NCBI GenBank assembly: GCA_900660155.1
Contig: CABFPE010000774.1
Location: 210,614-274,613 of the forward strand
DNA length: 64,000 nucleotides
From: Hofstenia miamia
Lineage: Eukaryota > Xenacoelomorpha > Acoela > Hofsteniidae
Direction of reading: 5' to 3'
Shown here: piece after piece, positions 47,830-59,692 of the stretch
How the letters are laid out: each line of letters opens with the position of its first letter
Position numbering within the stretch: the first letter of the stretch is position 1
Notes under the pieces: model-generated
The model's input: only the letters and a program-made list of their open reading frames with translations
Told to the model about the DNA's origin: nothing
The model's database searches: none
Position numbers and translations under genes: made by a program

Positions 47830-49170
47830 TAAAAGCTTCTTTGCAGACAATGTTCTTGGTCCTTTTTATGGTGAAAATATATAGAGGTTATTGTCCAACT
47901 TCTGCTGATTTCCATCTGTTTCAATGGCATCTTTGAGGTGAGCATATGACTCCACCCGAAGCTTTTTTTGATTAAGTTTAATGTACAACAGACGCTCACT
48001 CTCAATTTTTGTCAACCAAGAACTGGTTCAGCAAGTTGGCAAACCTCTCAAATGATTTGAATTTTATTGCCGCACCATAATGTGAAATGCATAATAATCA
48101 GATGCACTGACCTTTTGGTTGGATGATACCTGCCTGCAGTTGGATCATACTGTGGAATACTGATAGAATACCAATCTTGACCATAGCAGAGAATTAAGAG
48201 GTATTGGAGAGCATCATAACACCTATGTGTTTGCACAATTCTCTTAAGAGTATTGTCCCTGTAATGAAGCACTATATCTCGCTAGCCATGGTCTTGGTTT
48301 ACTAAGAGGCCGCCACCTCATTTGCAATGGGTACATTAAATCGTCGTTCATGCTCTCCAGCTGGAACTTTGTCTGGTCGAATGACAACTTTGTAATTGTT
48401 TGATGATGTTTTTTCCATTGCATATTTTATGCCTTTTATTAAATCATTGTGGCGGTGTAGCATTTCTTGAAGAGAAAGGACGATGGCAAGTTTTGTGTTC
48501 CCTTGGACATTAAATGCACCTTTGCTTAGCTTGATCTTCCAAGTTGGGCATAAAATAAATCTGAACAAATTTAGGTTGCTCATTTTGTAGGAGGAGCATG
48601 GAACCATTTTGTGGTATACTTGGCCTTGGATTTTAAATGTAGGCATGAATCCAGGCACAACAATTACTTTTGTAGCCCAAATGAAGTCATTTGAAAGCAT
48701 GCATTGTACATGTGAATGTTTTCAAGAAAGTGTTTAGATTGCGTGTTCTTACCTTCAATCAAACTAGAGAGGGGTTCAGGAGGCTTTGAAAGTGAGTGTA
48801 AATTGACCTTGTCATTTGAAAAGGAAATTCCATCAGACTCACCTGAATACTTAATTGCATTGCAATGTGAACAGGTCTTAGCTGTAATAGGCCTAATGGG
48901 TATATTTTTGTCTTTTGAGTAATCCAGACTTGGTTGATAGGAGAATGCCGAGTTAACCCATGGAAATTTTCCAATGAGAAGTTTTCTCTGCCAAGCATTC
49001 AGTCTAATTTGTTGTTGTTGAGATGTTTCCTGCTGCCTGGCAGCTGCTTGGCGCTGTTAGGCGGTTTGAAGTCTGGTTGATAGTTGATAAGGTGTTTCAT
49101 TTAGTCTGGCTTGTCTAGCCTGCCTGGCCTTGGTAGAGGATGAGGATACATTTGTCTTTTTTGGTGGCAT
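47830..49170 (-). pseudogene. Helitron RepHel N-terminal domain, pseudogene
   Basis: The start is ATG 49170 (MPPKKTNVSSSSTKARQARQ), an Arg/Gln-rich leader. Then come NSAFSYQPSLDYSKDKN, SHCNAIKYSGESDGISFSND with C-x2-C, KPPEPLSSLIEG and KHFLENIHMYNACFQMTSFG. After a frameshift near 48690 the frame 48700-48302 gives VPGFMPTFKIQGQVYHK, VVIRPDKVPAGEHERRFNVP. Next, 48272-48048 gives LHYRDNTLKRIVQTHRCYDA LQY. The last recognisable piece, ESERLLYIKLNQKKLR and ESYAHLKDAIETDGN, lies near 48000-47900. This order is that of the Helitron-like N-terminal domain (QGQIYH, GEH.RR.N.P, TH..YD.LQYPL, ESERL..I). There is one early stop (in LQTA.QRQ) and several shifts. The Rep (HUH) and helicase domains are missing. 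Confidence 0.88.
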
Positions 49171-49706
49171 TGGGACTCTAACCACAAAGAAAATATATCA
49201 CATGTTTATGGAGCTTTAGTGTGAGGACTTGCACTGTGTAAAGTTAATTTAAAAATATTGACAGTTTCAGAAGTAATGGTGCTTTTATAGGGCATGAAAT
49301 TTTCCAGAAGGTAGTGGAACATTGTTGCGGTTTTTAGAAAATAGTGGAACATTGTAGAAATTTCCAGAAAGTCATGACACATTGTAGAAGTTTCCAGAAG
49401 ATAAACAGACTAAATTTGCATTAGTAACCTTAATAAATGACCTCCGCGGCCTCAGATCGTATCAGGACCCAGCCTATTTGTTTCTGAGGTCAAACTCCAC
49501 TTGAATGTCAAATTTGGCGCCAATCGATCCAGTTTGGCATTAACGACCTCCACGGCCTCAAATGGCATTAGATCGGATTGGAGTTCAGCCTATGTTGTCC
49601 CCGGGACCAAACTGCACCTGCATGCCAAATTTAGTGCCAATCGGTAAAGTGGTTTGGCCGTGCATAAGTAACAAACAAACAGACAATTTGAATTTTAAAT
49701 ATTAGA

Positions 49707-52700
49707 TATATGCATATAGTTATAAAATTTATATCTTTCTATATTAACGCAGCACCTAATTGTATATCCTAGAGTATATCCTAGAGTTTTAAATATTGGA
49801 TTCTTATCTCAAATAGCAAGTTCAGTACGTATATATGTAATGTAAGTATGCACTAAATGGTCATAGTCAGATATTTTTTTTTGAAAAAAAAGTTGATTTA
49901 TAGCCGATAACAATGCCGAATTTATGTGGGGAACTGCAGTGGAAATGTACATGAATGTATGTTCACCAGTAATAGAATCCTAATATTTAAAAAAATAATA
50001 TATAATTATTGTCAAGTTAACTTCTCTATCGTTCATTTTATTACTAAGCCACTTACAAAAGAATGTTAAGCAATGTTAAACATGCGTGCCTGTCAATTAC
50101 ACCTATAACCTTTGCCGTATTGATTAGAAATTTTTGTTTTTATGCTTAACGACTGGGCCATTGAATTTTCCAAGATTAATTAAAGTTTTGTTTAATTTAT
50201 TAGGGAATTTCATAATCATCATTGATGTTTTTTCTATGAATTTGTAATAACACCAATACAGTTTGATTTAGCTTTTTTTTATTACTGATCTCAAAAATTA
50301 GTTTCCATTTTGAATTTAATTTGGCCATTTCTATTCCATTCATTGAACACCCTGTGGATTTTTGATGTTGCAGATATTCCAATGCCTGAAATTTTTAAAA
50401 TTTCTAGCTGCATTGTTTTTTGGAACCAATGCTTTTCAAATGCCAGCGATCCAATGCTTTTATGTGCCAATTGGCATGAACTGCTTTTGGATGTTGTATC
50501 AATCTTAATTTGGGTAAAATTTATTGAAATAAAATTTAAAAATGTCTATGAAATTTATCAACATTTAGTTGAATTTGGTGCAGAATACACTGGAAGTCTG
50601 TTTTCTGAAGAGAGGGCAGATGTAAGATTGGCTATATTATCAAAAATCTATTCATAGATTTTATCTCCTTCGTGGCATTATCCGACGACGGTTTAGATTT
50701 AGAAAATCCAATAGATGTAATGCAGTGGTCAGAAAAAGTCCACTCAGAAAAATAAAAATTATAACATTCGTTATTTCTTTCAGGAAACACAATTTGATCA
50801 AAGGGCATTCTACACAATGATGCGATTCTAGTCTAGAGAGTTGAATTAGTAAATTTTTAATTGAGTGTATTTCAAAGGTTCGTTAGTGCTAAAATATAAT
50901 AACTTTTTATTTTGTTTATCTAAGCTAAATTCGAAACATTATATATCAATATTTCTACCAAAACATTAACTGGTTTTTGAAAACTTTAAGCTTTGCACAA
51001 ACGCATGACCCTAAAACTCATCTGCTCTGCTATCAATTTAATTAAAATTTCAAATCTAGGCAAACATCTTTTCTCTTTTTGAAAGATTATTCTAAGTTAA
51101 AGGTATTTGAAATGAACAGAAATGATCGCTTTTGCAATAAACAATCGCTAAGTTTTCTTCTAAAACTGTTATACTTCTATTCAATTTTCATATTGATTTA
51201 TGATTTATTATGAAATAAATAATAATTAGACAAATCGTAAAAAAACATTATTAAGAATTAACTATTAATAATTTTTTTTTCTTTGCAAATGTATGGAAAA
51301 TATAATTTTCATGTTTACCGAAATAAGCAATTATAGTTTCGAAACTTACTTGCTGTGAGTAGTAAAATTTTTTGTCATTTATTTTAAATTAACTAAAGAA
51401 AATGATAAATTTAGTTATTTGTAATTTATGAAAGGAATTCTATGATTTGTAAGGCAAATCGTTGTTGAATCATTTTTTAATCACTTTTTTAGACAATTGA
51501 ATCTTCTTCTATGATCTAGTATCTTTATCCAATATCTTCCATAAGTTTACTGCAATATTTAAGAATGAATATTCATAACTTTATTCATAATTTTTTACAC
51601 TGATGTGTAATTTTCAATACATAAAATATTTTTAGGATCTTATTTTGCAAGATTTCATCTGGATGGAACAACATGTATAATATTTGGCCATTTTTCTTCT
51701 AATTTCATTGTTATTATTGTACTTGCGTATCATTTCCATGTAAATACATGTATGTTTAAGAGAATTGAAATTTCATTCATATAAATAAATTTATATAAAA
51801 GGATCCATTAACAGGATCTTTTGGCAAACATCGATCGATTTTTAATAAAGTTTGTTGTCTCGCTTTCAATTGGTAAAAAAATTCAAGTTTATTACTTAAA
51901 TAGTCTTAAATTCGTGTGGATGAAGAAATTTGATCAATTTTTAATGATCTATTTTATTGAATCCTTTTGAAAACAGATAAAGTAAACACTTTCATATCTC
52001 TCTATGAGTTGCCTCCAATTTTCTATTCTATCCAAAATTGCATTAATTATTGAAAAATGTTTTTAGGGCAAATATATTTTGAATAAATTGTTTTTTTACA
52101 ACGTAATTAATGTGAATTCGCAAAAAAATTCAAAAAATCTAATGAAATTCAAATTAAGATAAATATAGTTAACATAGCTGAAAATTTTTTCAAAGATTTG
52201 AATAAATTTTGCAACTTTCAGGTCATGGGAAAATTTGTTAGATTAAATGAATTCACTAAATAAGTCGCATAAATGTATTGCTATAATATTTAGTTATTCT
52301 TTTATGCACACATTGGATTCCTAAGTACTTCTTTAGAATTTCTAACATTTAAATATATTGAAACGTTTACAAAATTCATGTATCAAAATATATCAAGAAG
52401 CAAGTGAATTTGCAGTGAATATCAAAATTCAAAAAATTCAATAATTTAAGAACCGTTTAGAATTTGTTCTTATTTATTAAATGGTTACATTTCCTTCAAA
52501 TAATATCGCAAGGTAATAACCAATGCTAATAGGGAGGTCATTTTGGGTTCAAAAGGGTAACTCCTTTTGAATAATCTTGTGATATCAGAACTTTTTAAGC
52601 TATCTGGAAAGTGCTTGTTAAATATATATTGACTAAAATTATGCGACTCATTGTAATCAAGATTAACTGTCATAGGTTAAAATATAAAAATACACATTTT

Positions 52701-52988
52701 GGAAACTGATAATATTATTACATTGCCATCAGTAAAGCAATATCTAACTAGAAATGTCAGCAAAGATTGAAATCTATAAATGAATTCATCTAAGATTGAC
52801 TATTATAGATTTTATTTAATTTTCGTTACGAAATACTAGACTTATTTTTTTGTAATTTTGAGTTGGAATTCGAAAGGCATTCTTCAGCCAATGAGAAACT
52901 TAAGTACTCCCATTCTAACAGATGTAGAATAGTTCAAGTAGAGAATCGAAGTTATTGATGAAAATGCTAAGTTACTCAGAGAATCTCA
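49707..52988. other. Non-coding AT-rich DNA
   Basis: No recognisable gene. The longest frame (50310-50657, 115 codons, plus) has a plausible composition but no known domain, splice context or conserved copy. Confidence 0.45.
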
Positions 52989-53014
52989 TTGCCATTTACC
53001 TTTGTAAATGGCAA
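52989..53014. repeat. Perfect 11-bp inverted repeat, 4-nt loop
   Basis: TTGCCATTTAC, CTTT, GTAAATGGCAA. Flanking GAGAATC and GTTCTC extend the symmetry loosely. It could be a small-RNA-like hairpin or a MITE core. Confidence 0.7.
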
Positions 53015-54585
53015 AAAGAATATGTTCTCAAATAGTAAGAACAAACTGTTTTGCTCAAATTAGAAAAAAATTCATGTAATAGATCTGCTCTATAAATCTG
53101 TAAAAATGTTATACACTTTCAATGAATCTATATGAAATTCTATAGTTAGAATGGATAAATTCTTTGCCATCTGCTTAGAATTTCTAAAAACAATGAATTC
53201 CAAAATGTACATGCCTTGATTCGTATAGGGAGTGGTCAGAATAATATAAGATACTTCAAAGATACAATATTTATTTATTCGTATCTCATGTGTACATATA
53301 TTTGTACCCGTTTTTATAAATTCATGTTAATGTTAATAGATTTGTCTGTTCATTGACCCGCTGAAATTTTCCAATTACGAAAAACAATTAAGATATTGAA
53401 ATTTATGGAATAAGAATTATAACTTCATTGGAAAATAGAACTGTCTAAGCTTTGAACTAAAATTCAATAGTATTTCAAATACTATGTGAGGGCATCAATC
53501 GATGTGGCCCATTTGCATAAAGATATTTATTAGTTGATTAAGCATTTTAAAATCAGCCCAAATAATAGATTAATGCTATAGTAAATTGGCCGCATATGCT
53601 TGGAATATGTTTTTCCTTTCACGTATTTCTTCATATTATATAGGAAGAAATCTTTGTGTTTCTCATAAAAAATTTTTAGTGGCAAGCAATTGTATCATAT
53701 TCTTCATGTATTATATGTTAGAATATTGTATATTTTGACATATAAAAATAATTTTAAAATACAATTTTACCAATCTTTCAAATTTTCATAAAATATTGTA
53801 TTTATTTGGATTGAAAATACAATAAAATGCTGCCCGAAAGGCAAAGGCAAATTTATCAGGCAAAGTTTTTGTGCTTGAGCAAAGATTCTGTCTAATTTAT
53901 AATACAAATTGTCAGCATGATTTGGAAAACTGCTAACCTAAGCGATATGTTATAGTAATGAGTCAGTGAAAATAAACCAATATTAATCGCAAACGTACAA
54001 AACGTTTTCACATTCTAAAAATATATTTCACCGATTATATATATATATATAGGGTTTCCAAACTTCAGAAATCTTTTAGGTAAAAAGGCATAAAAAGATT
54101 AAATCTCAATCACTTAGTATCTGATTTGTTTTATTGAGATATTTAGATATCCTTGGCAAAATTTTTTTTAAGTAAGCGATCTTCCTGAAAGGGGTATCTG
54201 ATATAACATTTTCCTTAATAATTGAAGCAATATGTGATTACTTTTTTAATAATCGAAAGTTTTATGTAAATATGGCTCCAGTTCTTTGTCGTTGGACATC
54301 AATTAAGAATTATATAAAACTTTGCCTTTCAAAAAATAATTCGTTTTTCTTTACGTTTGTAGTTTTAGTACTGTTAGCAGCAAAGACTAATCGCAATAAC
54401 TGCATTTATATTTCCAAAATATGTATTTACTCACTTATTCTAGTTTATAACCTAAATGAAATTCATATTTATGTAATTTTTTGAGAGATACAAGCAACCC
54501 TTCTTAGAAATATTTCTTTATATACACTCTCATTAGTGAACGTATATTAAATTTATTAATAAAATTATTATTAAAATATTATTTG
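53015..54585. other. Non-coding AT-rich DNA
   Basis: No gene recognised; contains an (AT)n run near 54036-54050. Confidence 0.5.

Positions 54586-54589
<4 letters not shown>

Positions 54590-54621
<32 letters not shown>
54590..54621. repeat. (AT)n microsatellite
   Basis: Long AT run followed at once by ACCCACTTGTTGCAGTGGGT, a 20-base imperfect palindrome (ACCCACT...AGTGGGT). Confidence 0.9.
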
Positions 54622-54623
<2 letters not shown>

Positions 54624-55834
54624 CACTTGTTGCAGTGGGTGTCACTTCTCAATGACGCTGGTATCTAGAACATTTTAACTTTTTATTCGGAAATTGTTAT
54701 AGTATAAAAGGAAAACTTCTATGTTATTTAAAATTTTTAATGCATTAATATCAATGCATATAAGAATCACATCACGATTTACTATTCAATAAACTAAAAC
54801 ATTTTAAATTTAGGGCAATGTGATACATACCACACTGAACCCAATGCCTTTTTGCATTGGTTAGTGACATTACCATATCATATTTCATTAAATGCACTTG
54901 GTCTTTTAGAATGGCTAAAATCTGGATTACTGTTTCTACTTCTGTTTTGCTTTATGAGGTAGAGTAGTCACTGGTCGGCGGTATGATGTCAATGATATAT
55001 CCTTATGACTTGCAAACCACCACTTGGCAAATGCTGATGATTACTTTCTTGAATTTTTGCTACTTTTGTTTGAGATGTTTCCATATATTCATTTTTATTA
55101 ACTTTTGTTCCATTTGCTAAAGTCACTTGTGTCTGTAGAATTCGTTCTCAATGTCAGTTAATATGTGTTCCATCTTCTCCACTACCTCCCTCTGTTAAGC
55201 CTTTATCTCGAGGCACTACAAAAACTTGCATTAACGTCCTGGACTAGTATGCCTCATAATTTTTCAATAGACAATAAATTCTTAAATTGACATTTTATTT
55301 TTTGCCCCATATCAATTGACTATATTTTAAAACAAACAAAATACTATATATACATATATATATATATATATCTAACAGTTATAGTTGAAAGCTAATGTTA
55401 GCACATTGTAGAAACTTATCTCTGTTCCCAAGCGTTTCTCACTAATACAATCGGGATATTACGTTTTTCCTAAACAAATGGCTTGGTGTTTTACAATTAA
55501 CAAAATATCATAGCATAAATAGTCCCCCACTATCGGACCTCTCATAAAAATAATATTTTTTTATGTAAAATTGTCATTTTTATACTAAAAATATGATATA
55601 GAAATGTCATCTAATACCAGAATAACAAATGCTTTTTTTAAAAATTTATTCAAGAACGTAATACTAATTCGACGTTAACTTGCCTCATTAAAGCAAAATA
55701 TTAGCATCAGTTTTAAGTAGCACTTGTATCCAATGAATTAAGATTGTAAATGACATTTTAAGCGTTTATTTTAGATTAATTTGAATACTTCTTGTGGGTC
55801 TCACCACGTTGTAGTTAATCATCACACTTTACAC
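54622..55834. other. Mostly non-coding, possible coding relic
   Basis: Minus-strand frames between about 55240 and 55000 read as protein-like pieces (TLANGTKVNKNEYMETSQTK, HLPSGGLQVIR), broken by stops; no family recognised. An (AT)n run lies at 55353-55371. Confidence 0.3.
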
Positions 55835-55917
55835 TTGCGCACCGCTGACCTGCTTCGTTAATGCATCAGAAAGTCCTACTGGCATTTCGACAAATGATGT
55901 CAAATCATAGTTTATTA
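55835..55917 (-). CDS. Possible 83-nt internal exon
   Basis: On the minus strand a good acceptor (TATATTTCTTTTAACAG, AG ending at 55918) is followed by a frame reading INYDLTSFVEMPVGLSDALT, KQVSGAQ. It then meets a donor-like GTGTAAAG at 55834, or an earlier CAG/GTCAGC. The phase is 2 nt plus 27 codons. The peptide has balanced, protein-like composition in an AT-rich region, and the G+C of the segment is raised. No flanking exon was identified and I do not recognise the family, so this may be chance or a lone exon of a gene with long introns. Confidence 0.3.
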
Positions 55918-56819
55918 CTGTTAAAAGAAATATATATTTATATAATTTTATTTTTATTATTCTTTAGATAAATTTTGTTAGTGGAATAAATAGTTCAACT
56001 GCCTTCTTTCGATGTGCTCAGAACTTGCTATCACAGGGATATTGCTGGAGCATGTTGTGAAAACAATTGACTGATTTATTGTCCAATGCAATGAAACATT
56101 CAGGTTCCTGAATTACAATTATCATTAAATCGCATAAAATTGACAGTACATGTGTACACTTAAGTGAAAATCATCCAACATTTTTTAATTTCATGCCCAA
56201 CCCTAACCTATGTCCACTTTTGTTTTTTAGCATGAATATGTTTGTATAGAAGCATTCTTAGTAAATTTTAACAAAGCAAATACCTAATTATACTTTTAAC
56301 ATAAAAGTTTGCACTTTTCTTCAGGCTTATGCAGCTAATTATTTGAAATGCTAATTTATATAATGCACCTCAATGAAAAAAGATCAAAGTCGTATACCTA
56401 CAATAATTGAAAAATCATTTTTATAAATAAGTGTGCAACAGATGAAGGAAGTTCAACAGAAACAATCGTGTCAAAGAGAAGATAGTCATGGCTTAAATAG
56501 ATCTTCGTGTGAAGAGTGAATTCATTGACAATAATTTGCACAAATAAATTGTTTGTAACTACTGATAACGGACGCATCGCCCATTCTACCCAGTTCAACA
56601 CAGACTCATTACCCATCTGCCCCATATAAATAGTCACCTATTAGATACATTGTGATCCATAAACATTGCTAGCGAAAATCTTTTTATTGATGTATTTCAA
56701 AAAATAAATAAATATATATCAACACTAAAAGTGGTTTTGATTTTTAAAGTTTGATATATTGAAAAACTATATACTTAATCAGACAAAAAAATTTGTTTTT
56801 GTAGGCTTTTAATACAACA
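55918..56819. other. Non-coding AT-rich DNA
   Basis: No feature recognised; the minus-strand frame 56398-56637 has no domain. Confidence 0.45.
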
Positions 56820-57300
56820 GAAATGACATGCACGCTTTCTGATAGCATGCCGTTTCTCATTGTGGTGATGTTACGAGCATTGAAGACACTATGGCCTTCA
56901 TTTCTTCAATATTAACATACTTGCCTGCGATTGATGTGATTGTTTGTCTAAGGCAATAAGGTTTTCAGTCTCAAAAAAATTGAAAGGCGTTCCTCTTTGT
57001 ACAGCCATTCTCAATTCAGTTTCTTGAAATTGGTACTTGTCCTTTGATGAACAGAGGGCACTGAGTAATTTTTCGTATGACCAGTATGATTCTTAGGCCA
57101 TAGCATTTGATTTTTTTCTTTCTATTCGATGCAAGCAAGCAGTAATTAAAACTTTCCCAGCTCTAGAATAATGCTTTCAAAATTGGGCATTGCCCTCTGT
57201 CCCTGCACTCATAACCATCACAAATTCTCCAAGTTTAGCAGCATCACGTAAACTGGTTCCTTTCTTAATCCATAGAATAATTGTAAGCAGTAAAACAAAG
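56820..57300 (-). pseudogene. Coding-like relic of unknown family
   Basis: One minus-strand frame runs for about 110 codons with only two stops: KKGTSLRDAAKLGEFVMVMS, AGTEGNAQF, KHYSRAGKVLITACLHRIER, KKSNAMA, ESYWSYEKLLSALCSSKDKY, QFQETELRMAVQRGTPFNFF and ETENLIALDKQS. After a frame change VNIEEMKAI is possible. Composition, the absence of AT runs and the length without stops in this AT-rich DNA indicate former coding. It may be a processed or transposon-borne gene. No known motif was recognised and no name is offered. Confidence 0.45.
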
Positions 57301-57882
57301 AAAGCATAATACAGCTGTTAGTCGAGAAGCCCAGTGTGATTTTGTAAAAGCACATATTACTAATAATTGGACTCAAATTCGATTTTATCAGCTGTGAATG
57401 TTAGCGAGTTTATTTTTGACCTGAGTATTAGCAAATTTGTTGAAATTACACTCTGACCTGCAATTACAATATAAATATATATACTCTCATAAATAATTAT
57501 AATCAGTGCATTTCAAGCTTTACAATTCAATATCATCCTTCGAATTACTTGCAACATTACTTATTGAGGATGAGAAGTTAATTTTTGTGATATTTATTGA
57601 CCCATGACTCATGTCATCCACCTCTAAAAACTACGCATTTGACCCATAACTCCGTTTGGAAATAAGGTTGGTGAAATTGAAATATCGTCTTCTAAATTGA
57701 GATATTTTGAAAATTAGTGGTACTTGTGAAACAGTCTTTTCAAATGAAAACAAATTTTAATATAGTAAGATTTTCAGCTGTTCAAACGCTGATAACAGAC
57801 ATAATTACTCGCCTGAATGTCCTTGCAAAGCAAAAGGCGCTATACCTTCATTAGAAGATTCAGAAAAACCAATCGAGTTATT
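57301..57882. other. Non-coding AT-rich DNA
   Basis: No gene recognised. GAGTTATT at 57875-57882 is the left target duplication of the hAT element. Confidence 0.5.
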
Positions 57883-58472
57883 CAGGTTTGCACATGAAAT
57901 GGAAATTTCCATTTGGAAAATGGCTATCATTTTGTGGAATGGAAATATAATGGAAATTTGTCGAAATAAAAATTTAAAAAAACAGACATTCTCAACAGCA
58001 TAGAAAATATTAAGCTCATCCTAAAGGTGCTTAAGAACACTAAAAATGTTTTATAATAACCAAAATTTGCTTGAATCATACAGAGTGATGATAACTTTCT
58101 CCGAAATCGGAAAAGACTTATCCAAGCTATCAGCCTAGTCAGTTTTAAAAATTTCTTTCATTTGTGTAATTTCTGCATAAAAAATGATTTCAAAAAACCC
58201 CATGGCGCATACAACGTTTAAATTTTGTTAATGAAAATCACTATTGAAGTTATGGTGGACCACTTTGTACCAAAAGTTTATGAGGCGGGGTTAGTACACG
58301 ACTAGGACAGGACCCAATCAAAGTAAAATACATGTCCTGCAGAACCATAATCACTAGTTCTAAGAGTTATGGGAAGATTTGGAATTTTATGAAAAATTAT
58401 GGAAATATTTTTAAAATACTTGTGGAAATCGAATGGAAATGCAAAACAATTTCATTTCCATATGCACGCCTG
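57883..58472. mobile_element. Non-autonomous hAT-type element, ATGGAAAT-rich family
   Basis: The left end reads CAGGTTTGCACATG and the reverse complement of the right end reads CAGGCGTGCATATG: terminal inverted repeats with three mismatches in 14. The 8-bp flanks are GAGTTATT (57875-57882) and GAGTTATC (58473-58480), 7 of 8 identical. Subterminal regions at both ends are dense in ATGGAAAT/ATTTCCAT words, including the perfect palindrome ATGGAAATTTCCAT (57899-57912). The 590-bp interior encodes nothing recognisable. The structure matches the other hAT-type elements in the window, but its TIRs are a different family. Confidence 0.82.
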
Positions 58473-58480
58473 GAGTTATC

Positions 58481-58733
58481 TCATGTAGTGTTTCTTGAGT
58501 GTGTAACCACTGTATTCCCCTAGATATATGAAATTAGGTGCTTATCCATTTCCCAATCTGGAAGATTATTGTGAAATTCAAGAAATCTAAAAAGCCTTTC
58601 TGAGCTTTCAAATAAAAAATTTCAATTTAGCGGACTTAACCTTACATACATTCATATTATTAACTAAGAATATATCTGCTGTCCTTTTTTCATATGGTCC
58701 AATTAACAGACAGCTTTCCAACTAAAGCATTGT
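58481..58733. other. Upstream region of GPCR exon
   Basis: AT-rich sequence before the receptor start; nothing conserved was identified. Confidence 0.4.
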
Positions 58734-58763
58734 CCAATAGAAATTTGCTGATCTGTATTTAAG
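58734..58763 (+). promoter_or_regulatory. Possible core promoter elements of GPCR gene
   Basis: A CCAAT box (58734-58738) and a TATA-like TATTTAAG (58756-58763) lie 60 and 35 bp before the ATG. Such words are common in AT-rich DNA, so this is only suggestive; it would imply a very short 5' leader. Confidence 0.25.
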
Positions 58764-58796
58764 ACTCGTTAACTGTAAACGAATTTTAATTGATCA

Positions 58797-59049
58797 ATGG
58801 ATTTGGACAATACCTCATCCATTCCGTTGGAACAACAACCGCGTTTTATTCAAGCACATTATATTAACATTACGAACGGTTTTCTAGGTACGATTGGAAT
58901 GATTCTCAATTTTTTCACATTTATGACTTGCCTGAAACTCGATAAAAAAGCCAAAACATCATTCACAGTAATTATGCAGTTTCTAGCCATTTGGGATGGT
59001 CTAGCTTGTGGTAATACCGGTATCAGAACAGGCATCTTGCGACCCATGG
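58797..59049 (+). CDS. Class A (rhodopsin-like) GPCR, first coding exon
   Basis: Begins at ATG 58797 and ends at a strong donor (CATGG/GTATGT, GT at 59050). The extracellular N-terminus carries two N-glycosylation sequons (N5-T-S, N24-I-T). Residues about 27-47 form TM1 with the conserved Asn (GMILN, N38, position 1.50). The first intracellular loop DKKAKTSF follows. TM2 (IMQFLAIWDGLA) has the conserved Asp (D67, position 2.50). These residues define the rhodopsin family, but the ligand class cannot be told from TM1-TM2; neuropeptide-type receptors often look like this. TM3-TM7 must lie on later exons, which I could not find before 64000. The first intron is rich in (AT)n and includes a sequence gap. 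Confidence 0.8.
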
Positions 59050-59659
59050 GTATGTAGCATAAGCATTTGCATATACATACATTTATATATATATATATAT
59101 ATATCCCTTCTTTAAATTCAGGTAGTAATTATACGTATTACCATAAAATATATGGTTCCAATTATAGCTTCAATCTCTCGTATATATTTGCATGCAACGT
59201 AATATATATACAACAATTTTTTAGTTTAAGCGTCTCCAATTCTCCACAAAACCGTGGGGGGGGAACACCAACCAATTGCCCAGTGTCAAACGACTGGAAT
59301 GTTTTTTAGTAAAATGGGTCCTTATATATATATATATATATATATATANNNNNNNNNNNNNNNNNNNNNNNNNNNNNNNNNNNNNNNNNNNNNNNNNNNN
59401 NNNNNNNNNNNNNNNNNNNNNNNNNNNNNNNNNNNNNNNNNNNNNNNNNNNNNNNNNNNNNNNNNNNNNNNNNNNNNNNNNNNNNNNNNNNNNNNNNNNN
59501 NNNNNNNNNNNNNNNNNNNNNNNNNNNNNNNNNNNNNNNNNNNNNNNNNNNNNNNNNNNNNNNNNNNNNNNNNNNNNNNNNNNNNNNNNNNNNNNNNNNN
59601 NNNNNNNNNNNNNNNNNNNNNNNNNNNNNNNNNNNNNNNNNNNNNNNNNNNNNNNNNNN

Positions 59660-59692
<33 letters not shown>

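Larger units (their letters stand above)
47598..49706 (-). mobile_element. Helitron (rolling-circle transposon), internally deleted
   Basis: On the minus strand the element begins TCTAATATTTAAAATTC at 49706, preceded by A, and ends ...TTGGCTAG at 47598, followed by T. This is the Helitron signature: 5' TC, 3' CTRR, insertion between A and T. A GC-rich hairpin (47609-47626; one mismatch in a 6-bp stem) sits 7 bp before CTAG in the expected place. The 3' end abuts an (AT)n tract. At 2.1 kb it is far shorter than autonomous Helitrons (usually over 5 kb). The retained coding part is the N-terminal domain of the RepHel protein; the HUH nuclease and helicase are absent. No TIR or target duplication exists, as expected. 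Confidence 0.9.

Noticed and set aside
50310-50657. 115-codon plus-strand open frame
   Set aside because: Longest frame outside repeats, but no domain, splice sites or composition contrast; the opposite strand is equally open.
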